Below, piece after piece: positions 58,146-64,000 of a stretch of 64,000 nt of DNA. The notes below the pieces were generated by a model, which saw nothing but the letters and a program-made list of their open reading frames with translations, did not search any database and was not told where the DNA came from. How positions within the stretch are numbered: position 1 is the stretch's first letter; each line of letters starts with the position of its first letter. A program made the translations under genes and the position numbers. Source of the stretch: Theristus sp. LFF4_11 (Eukaryota; Nematoda; Chromadorea; Monhysterida; Xyalidae); assembly GCA_030248135.1 (NCBI GenBank), contig JASANC010004705.1:92085-156084 (forward strand), in the 5' to 3' direction.

Positions 58146-59152
58146 TAGGGTTGGCATGGTAAAAAGATTTGTATACATACTTAAAAGTGATTTTTTTTGA
58201 TTTCTGATAAGTGGTTGCTTGCAATGAGTCGTTGTAGGTTCCTAATCCTAATCCTAATCCTAAGCCAAGCCTTTTTTATAAGGTGAAAATGGTCAATTTA
58301 GTTTTTGCATTTTTTTCTTTCCTGTGTTAAAGGGCAGGGGCCACCGCCACTGCACATGCACCTGTTTTCATAATGATGCATTACGTGGTAAAAATACCGT
58401 TTTTTTACCGGTAAAAAAACACGTATTTATACGCGTTTTTTACCAGGGCAAAAATTGGTGCCTTAAAAAACGGGAAAAAGACCGTTTCTGTATTTTTCCA
58501 GTTTTTTTCGTATTTTTCCGGTTTTTTTTTCAATTTCGGACCCTGAGTTTTTATATCATTTTTGATGAGAAAATGAGAAAATCTGTGACCAAGAAAAATA
58601 TGATGACGAAATTGACACTTATGTTTTGAAAGAACTGTTAAGCGAGGTGCAAGAATCGGCTGGAGCTGCCGAGCTGAGCTGAAAATTTCAAAAATTCCAA
58701 ATGTCGCTCAAAATTGTCTTTCTTACACAATTACTGATTCGTTTTCTTTTTGATCTGAACTGACTCTAAATTCGGCTTAATCGCGTTATTGCAGCAAATT
58801 GTGTTCGTCTATTGTGACCAAAGACTGTCCCGTGAAAACGCTGTGGTTTTTTCCTGTGTAATTGGTGGAATATAAACGATTGAGCAAAAGATAATGTTGA
58901 TTTATTGCTGACCTTTTGGGTTTTCAAGCCCAAACATAATTTATTTTCTTTGTTGGTGCACGATATTTTGAACAAAGCATTCTGAAAGTTGTTTTCACAA
59001 ATCCTGGTTTCAATTAAAGTCGGCTGCGAAAAATATGTGGGTTTTTACAACTTTTTGGCTTTCGTTTTTTCCGGTAAAATTACCGTAATTTTACCGGTAA
59101 AAATACAGGTTTTTTACCATGATTTGAAAAAAACGGTATTTTGCCAACCCCA
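58146..59152 (+). mobile_element. Non-autonomous hAT-like element, TAGGGTTGGCA family
   Basis: Left end TAGGGTTGGCATGGTAAAA, right end TACCG-like GGTATTTTGCCAACCCCA read inverted. Flanked by GTACCGTC on both sides (58138-58145, 59153-59160), a perfect 8-bp duplication. The interior is rich in TTTTTACCGGTAAAA motifs. 1007 bp, no transposase. Confidence 0.85.
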
Positions 59153-59160
59153 GTACCGTC

Positions 59161-59701
59161 ACACAGTAGCGAAAGTGCGGGGGGGGGGGTCCACCCCCCC
59201 CCCCTCAGCCGAAAATCATGCCCGTGCACGGGCAGATACCCGTGTACCCCCTCCCCCCTTTACCTCGACACGGGTACTAGACTCCCCCACCCCCCTCCGC
59301 GAGAAAACACGGGATCGCACCCCCCCCTCACGGTGGTCAATCTCTTCTTAATTTTATCCAAAAATACCGTAATTTTTGCATTTTTCTTGACGTTTGTGTC
59401 TGTCCCATGCATATATTTTGTTGTTTCTGACCAAACAAGTAGCTTGTTTGCACAAAATATTCTGTATTTTACAAGAATTTCTGTTTTTTTCTGAGGCAAA
59501 AATTTGGTATTACCCGTGCGATCCCGTGCACCCCCCCCAGTACCGAAGGCGAAAGCAAATTTTCGAGGGGGGGGGGGTGTCGTCACGTGGGGGGGGTGCC
59601 GAAAATTTTTCAGTGGGGGGTGTCAGTCATGGTACAGTGACACCCCCCCAGGCGTGGGCCATGGGGGGTGCACTATTGTAGAAAAGTTTCTGGGGGGGGG
59701 G
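59161..59701. repeat. G-run/C-run rich spacer with CCCGTG motifs
   Basis: Alternating runs of G or C up to 11 long with CCCGTGCACGGGC, ACCCGTGTACCCCC and GACACGGGT; short frames are low-complexity artefacts. No gene supported. Confidence 0.6.
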
Positions 59702-59709
59702 GGTGCACA

Positions 59710-60395
59710 TAGAGATGTAAGGGTCAAAATTTTTTTTTTTAAATTTAAAAAAAAGTAAAAAATAAGCATTTTTTTATTTAATTTTTTTATTAAAAATTTT
59801 TGAAATTTTTTCTTTAATGTGCCCTGAAAATGCCGTTTTTGGCATAATTTTTCGAAAGTTCAACAAAAATTTTCTTTGACTTTACCTTGTCACTTAGTCT
59901 TCAACGCTGCAGGTGGTATTCTGGATTGATTTATCGACTGTTTTCAGCCTTGGTGAGTGATGATCGACTCGCGCATTGAAGTACTTGAGCGTCGCAAGGG
60001 CTAGTTCAACAAATTCCGATGTCGCTAAGGTGAGATAGAAGCAGAGAACTCACATTTACGCATCGTTTTTCAGGATCTCGAAAGGTCGAAATTGCACTGT
60101 CTGCCACTGCAAGCGTAACTTCGTTGGTTGCTCGTTGCTGTTTCGCCTCGTGTCGTCAGCATGATCACACCGGTTTGTTGTTGAACTTGTTTCCGTGTTA
60201 TTTGAGGTGAATTGAGAGGCAAAACACGAGACGTGATGTCGTCGGTGGGAAAATGGGGTCGCCGAAACCAAGTCTGAAATTTTCACCCTCCTCCCATATG
60301 AGTGGGGGTCATATGGTAAGTCGGTGGCTCCTCAGATGGTGATATTCAGACTCCCTGAAAAATTCTGAACAAATTTTTTTTTCTTGACATCTCTA
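59710..60395 (+). mobile_element. hAT-like MITE, TAGAGATGT family, left copy
   Basis: Starts TAGAGATGTAAGGGTC and ends CTTGACATCTCTA; flanked by GGTGCACA at 59702-59709 and 60396-60403, an 8-bp duplication. Its body is the inverted twin of 60733-61436. A 76-codon open frame (60286-60056, minus) occurs in both copies, but nothing recognisable is encoded. Confidence 0.85.
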
Positions 60396-60732
60396 GGTGC
60401 ACACCCCCCACCCCACCCATGAGATTTTTTCGCTTAAATTTTGAAGGAAAAACGCTAAATTTTGCTGCAAAATCTTTGAAATTACAATGAAGAATGTCAA
60501 GTTATCATATATTTAGCTTATATTATGGACTTTAAAGACAAAAAATCATGGATTTTGAGCAAAAATTCATGATTTTTGGGTGGTCCGAGAAAATTTTTGG
60601 GGGGTGTCACTGTTACTTAGGTCCATGTAGGGGGGTGGGTGGGTGGGGTGTCTAGCAAATTTCGAGGCGGGGGGTGTGGATGGTCCAGTGTCAGGTTTTG
60701 GGTGGTGGGTGTCGCGTGACCCCCCCCCCACC
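60396..60732. repeat. G/C-run rich spacer between the inverted twins
   Basis: C-runs at its left end, G-runs in the middle, then a C-run; AT-rich AAATCATGGATTTTGAGC near 60543. No gene supported. Confidence 0.55.
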
Positions 60733-61436
60733 TAGAGATGTCAAGAAAAAAAATTCCCTTTTTTTAAATTTTTAAATTAAAAAAAAAGAAAGTTGTTCAG
60801 AATTTTTCAGGGAGTCCAAATATCACCATCTGAGGAGCCACCGACTTACCATATGACCCCCACTCATATGGGAGGAGGGTGAAAATTTCAGACTTGGTTT
60901 CGGCGACCCCATTTTCCCACCGACGACATCACGTCTCGTGTTTTGCCTCTCAATTCACCTCAAATAACACGGAAACAAGTTCAACAACAAACCGGTGTGA
61001 TCATGCTGACGACACGAGGCGAAACAGCAACGATCAACCAACGAAGTTACGCTTGCAGTGGCAGACAGTGCAATTTCGACCTTTCGAGATCCTGAAAAAC
61101 GATGCGTAAATGTGAGTTCTCTGCTTCTATCTCACCTTAGCGGCATCGGAATTTGTTGAACTAGCCTTTGCGACGCTCAAGTACTTCAATGCGCGAGTCG
61201 ATCATCACTCACCAAGGCTGAAAACAGTCGATAAATCAATCCAGAATACCACCAGCAGCGTTGAAGACTAAGTGACAAGGTAAAGTCAAAGAAAATTTTT
61301 GTTGAACTTTCGAAAAATTATGCCAAAAACGGCATTTTCAGGGCACATTAAAGAAAAATATTCAAAAATTTATAATAAAAAAATATAAAAATGCTCATTT
61401 TTTTAATTAAAAAAAATTTTGACCGTTACATCTCTA
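60733..61436 (-). mobile_element. hAT-like MITE, TAGAGATGT family, right (inverted) copy
   Basis: Starts TAGAGATGTCAAG and ends ACATCTCTA; nearly identical in reverse complement to 59710-60395. Unlike the left copy, its flanks (CCCCCACC, CTAGGGTT) do not match, so its original duplication is lost. Confidence 0.8.
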
Positions 61437-61437
61437 C

Positions 61438-62142
61438 TAGGGTTGTTAAAAAAACAAAAATCGTCATTTTTGTTTTTTTTTAATTTAAAATTTTTTTTTC
61501 AAAAATCAAAGTTGTGCTAAATCAATCAGGGAGTTCGAAGAACCACATATGATATGCAAGCGCCTCCCGAATGACTCCCGTGTGGCGGAACTTTGCAGAT
61601 TTTGTTTTGGTGACCTCAATTACCCCTTTTCCAAACCGTTACCATGCCTCTTCTAGTGTTTTGACCCTCAAAACGTCACTTATTGTCCCCAGCTAAACTC
61701 TAAAGTGAAAATACACATACCGCCTTGAAATTCGATCAATTCTTCTGATGGTGTCGCGACGACACGACACGAAGCACAAGCAACCAGACAACGTAGCGCT
61801 TGCAAACGGAGCAGCTTGGACGCTCAAATGTACGCTCTGCGAGGCGAATCGTCACCTTATCTGCATCGGAAATGGTAAGCCAACCTTTGGGACGCTCAAA
61901 AACTTCATCGCAGATGTTGTATAAGCCTGAAATCAGTCGGTAAAACGGTCCAAAATGGACTGCTGACGGTTTTACGAGGTAATATCAAAGAAAATTTTTG
62001 TTAAACTTTCGAAAAATTGTGCTAAAATTGAGGTTTTCAGAGCATATTAGATTTTTTTTTTCGAATTTAAAAAAAATTGGCATTTTTGTTTTTTTTAATC
62101 ACTTTTTTTAAAAAAAAATTTGATTTTTGTTTAACAACCCTA
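61438..62142 (+). mobile_element. TAGGGTTGTT-family element, copy
   Basis: TAGGGTTGTTAAAA at the left, TTTAACAACCCTA at the right, 705 bp, with a body matching 55456-58133 outside the nested insertion. Its right flank GTACTGCC (62143-62150) equals the left flank of the next copy. Confidence 0.85.
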
Positions 62143-62225
62143 GTACTGCCCCCCCCTCACGAAATTTTTCTGCCAGTGCACCCCCCCCCCTCAGGAAAAT
62201 TTGCTGCCCGTGCACCCCCCCTCAC

Positions 62226-62640
62226 CATAGTTGTTCCAGAGCCGAGGGGTTGGGGGGGGCGATATAGATAGCTGGAGCAAATTTTCTAGATAGATAGATA
62301 GCTGGAAAATTTTGGGGGGGAGCCGCGGGGGGGCCATGTGACTTTGCGGGGGGGGGGCCGGTCAAAATTTTGAAATTTGATAGATAGATAGCTAAAACGA
62401 TAAAAAGCTATAAAAACAGCAAAATAATGCTAAAAATACACTAAAAATCAAGTATAAGCGCGTATTTTACCTAAAATTAGCGAAATTTTTAAGAATTACG
62501 AGCAAAAATGGTCAATTTTGCTCAAAAATTGACTCATTTTATGTCCTCGAAGACAAAAATTTTCAGATAGATAGCTGGCTGAGAAAATTTTTTAGACAGA
62601 TAATAGCTAAGCCGAAAAAACCTGTTTGATAGAGATAGAT
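62226..62640 (+). repeat. GATAGATAGCTGG / G-run dispersed repeat
   Basis: TAGTTGTTCCAGAG, G-runs, CGATATAGATAGCTGGAGC, CCATGTGACTTTGCGGGG, TCAAAATTTTGAAATT and repeated GATA. Close match to 63629-64000; diverged match to 54435-54900. Confidence 0.8.
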
Positions 62641-62927
62641 TCGAAAATTGTCGTAGCCTAAAATCAGTCGGTAAAACGGCCCAAAATCGACTGCTAAAGG
62701 TTTTACGAGGTATAATCAAAGAAAATTTTTGTTGAACTTTCAAAAAATTGTGCCAAAATTGAGGTTTTCAGAGCATATTAGAGGAAAATTTTTCTAATTA
62801 AAAAAAATCGTTTTTTTTGTTTTTTTTATTTTTTTTAAAAAAAAATTTTCATTTTTTGTTAACCACCTCTCCCCCCCGCCGGGGGGGGGGGGGGGGGGCC
62901 CCCCCCCCCCCGGCTCTTGGTACTGCC
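62641..62927. repeat. Fragment of TAGGGTTGTT 3' body plus G-run/C-run
   Basis: 62655-62800 repeats the CCTAAAATCAGTCGGTAAAA ... AGAAAATTTTTGTTGAAC block of the element family. It is followed by a C-run, an 18-G run and another C-run, then GTACTGCC. Confidence 0.65.
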
Positions 62928-63618
62928 TAGGGTTGTTAAAAAAAACAAAAATCGTCATTTTTGTTTTTTTTTAAAAAGAAAAATTTAAAAAAAAATTTCA
63001 AAAATCAAAGTTGTGCTAAATCAATCAGGGAGTTCGAAGAACCACATATGATATGCAAGCGCCTCCCGAATGACTCCCGTGTGGCGGAACTTTGCAGATT
63101 TTGTTTTGGTGACCTCAATTACCCCTTTTCCAAACCGTTACCATGCCTCTTCTAGTGTTTTGACCCTCAAAACGTCACTTATTGTCCCCAGCCCAAGTGA
63201 AAATACACATACCGGCTTGAAATTCGATCAAATCTGATGATGTGTCGCGACGGCAGGACACGAAACGGCAACCAGACAACGTAACGATTGCAAACGGAGC
63301 AGCTTGGACGCTCAAATTTAGATTGCGAAGCGAATCGTCAGCTTATCTGCATCGGAAATCGTAAGCCAACCTTTGGGACGCTCAAAAACTTTATCGCAGA
63401 TGTTGTATAAGCCTGAAATCAGTCGGTTAAAAGGTCCAAAATCGACTGCTAAAGGTTTTACGAGGTAATATCAAAGGAAATTTTTGTTGAACTTTTGCAA
63501 AATTGTGCCAAAATTAAGGTTTTAGGAACATATTAGAGGAAAAATGTTCGAATTAAATGGCATTTTTGTTTTTTGATCACTTTTTAAAAAAAATTTTGAT
63601 TTTTGTTTAACAACCCTA
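62928..63618 (+). mobile_element. TAGGGTTGTT-family element, copy
   Basis: 691 bp with the same ends and order as 61438-62142. Left flank GTACTGCC (62920-62927), right flank GTTCTCAT, so it is not a simple insertion with matching duplications. Confidence 0.85.
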
Positions 63619-63628
63619 GTTCTCATTG

Positions 63629-64000
63629 TTGTTCTACCAACCCGAGGGGGGGGCGGGCCGATATAGATAGCTGGAGCAAATTTTCTAGATAGATTGATAG
63701 CTGGAAAATTTTGGGGGGGAGCCGCGGGGGGGCCATGTGACTTTGCGGGGGGGGGCGGTCAAAATTTTGAAATTTGATAGATAGATAGCTAAAACGATAA
63801 AAAGCTATAAAAACAACAAAATAATGCTAAAAATACACTTAAAATCAAGTATAAGCGCGGATTTTACCTAAAATTAGCGAAATTTTTGAGAATTACGAGC
63901 AAAAATGGTCAATTTTGCTCAAAAATTGACTCATTTTATGTCCTCGAAGACAAAAAATTTTCAGATAGATAGCTGGCTGAGAATAATTTTTAGATAGATA
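63629..64000 (+). repeat. GATAGATAGCTGG / G-run dispersed repeat, cut by window end
   Basis: Near-identical to 62226-62600 in order and sequence (CGATATAGATAGCTGGAGC, GGAAAATTTTGGGGGGGAGC, TTTGATAGATAGATAGC). Continues past the window. Confidence 0.8.

Noticed and set aside
60056..61109. Same 76-codon open frame in two places (60286-60056 minus and 60879-61109 plus)
   Set aside because: The frames lie in the two arms of an inverted MITE pair, so they are one repeat sequence twice. There is no recognised domain and no other evidence of coding.

Overview
The window is eukaryotic nuclear DNA from an invertebrate animal. Its genes are split into many exons by mostly short introns (about 60-390 nt) with TTTCAG- or TTGCAG-type acceptors. 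Every recognisable product is an animal protein. The anion-channel subunit resembles the acetylcholine-gated chloride (ACC/LGC) branch best known from nematodes, and the short introns also fit a nematode. This placement is an inference from gene content; another ecdysozoan cannot be excluded.

Layout: 56-3240 (+) the C-terminal three quarters of MLH1; 3713-4442 (+) RidA; 4669-6615 (-) a two-pore-domain K+ channel; 6616-9333 mostly non-coding with a tRNA-derived SINE and a tiny putative gene; 9334-16681 (+) complete PAN2 deadenylase subunit; 17056-20512 (-) an SLC7 amino-acid transporter; 20899-22124 (-) a Stum/SPEC3-family membrane protein; 22125-27114 repeats (a ~149-bp satellite with a trimeric higher-order period, and a fold-back element); 27115-37797 (+) ACMSD, whose 7.2-kb second intron holds a complete antisense Cys-loop chloride-channel gene (27970-31780); 37961-40962 (-) an unrecognised repeat protein with a possible lipidated N-terminus; 42205-44022 (-) a calmodulin; 46570-48239 (-) a Thr-rich secreted protein; 50302-55211 (-) cytosolic arginyl-tRNA synthetase; 55212-64000 nested non-autonomous transposons with hAT-like ends and long G-runs.

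The genes are mostly unrelated housekeeping and neuronal genes with no operon-like arrangement. MLH1 repairs mismatches, PAN2 trims poly(A) tails, RARS1 charges tRNA, ACMSD and RidA act on amino-acid-derived metabolites. The K2P channel, the chloride channel, calmodulin and Stum point to excitable or sensory cells.

Most exon chains were built by hand. Splice phases close in frame over the full length for RidA, K2P, PAN2, STUM, ACMSD, the chloride channel, calmodulin, the Thr-rich protein and RARS1, and over the visible part of MLH1. This gives good confidence in those models. The SLC7 gene (one junction) and the 5' part of the repeat-protein gene remain unresolved.

Most notable observations: a Nab2-type CCCH motif and a polyglutamine tract inside PAN2, GC-AG introns in up to three genes, an Arg-bearing second selectivity filter in the K2P channel, the antisense nested channel gene, and a nested transposon cluster with several readable 8-bp target-site duplications. 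I see no single operon-like novel system. The strongest candidate for new biology is the modified PAN2.
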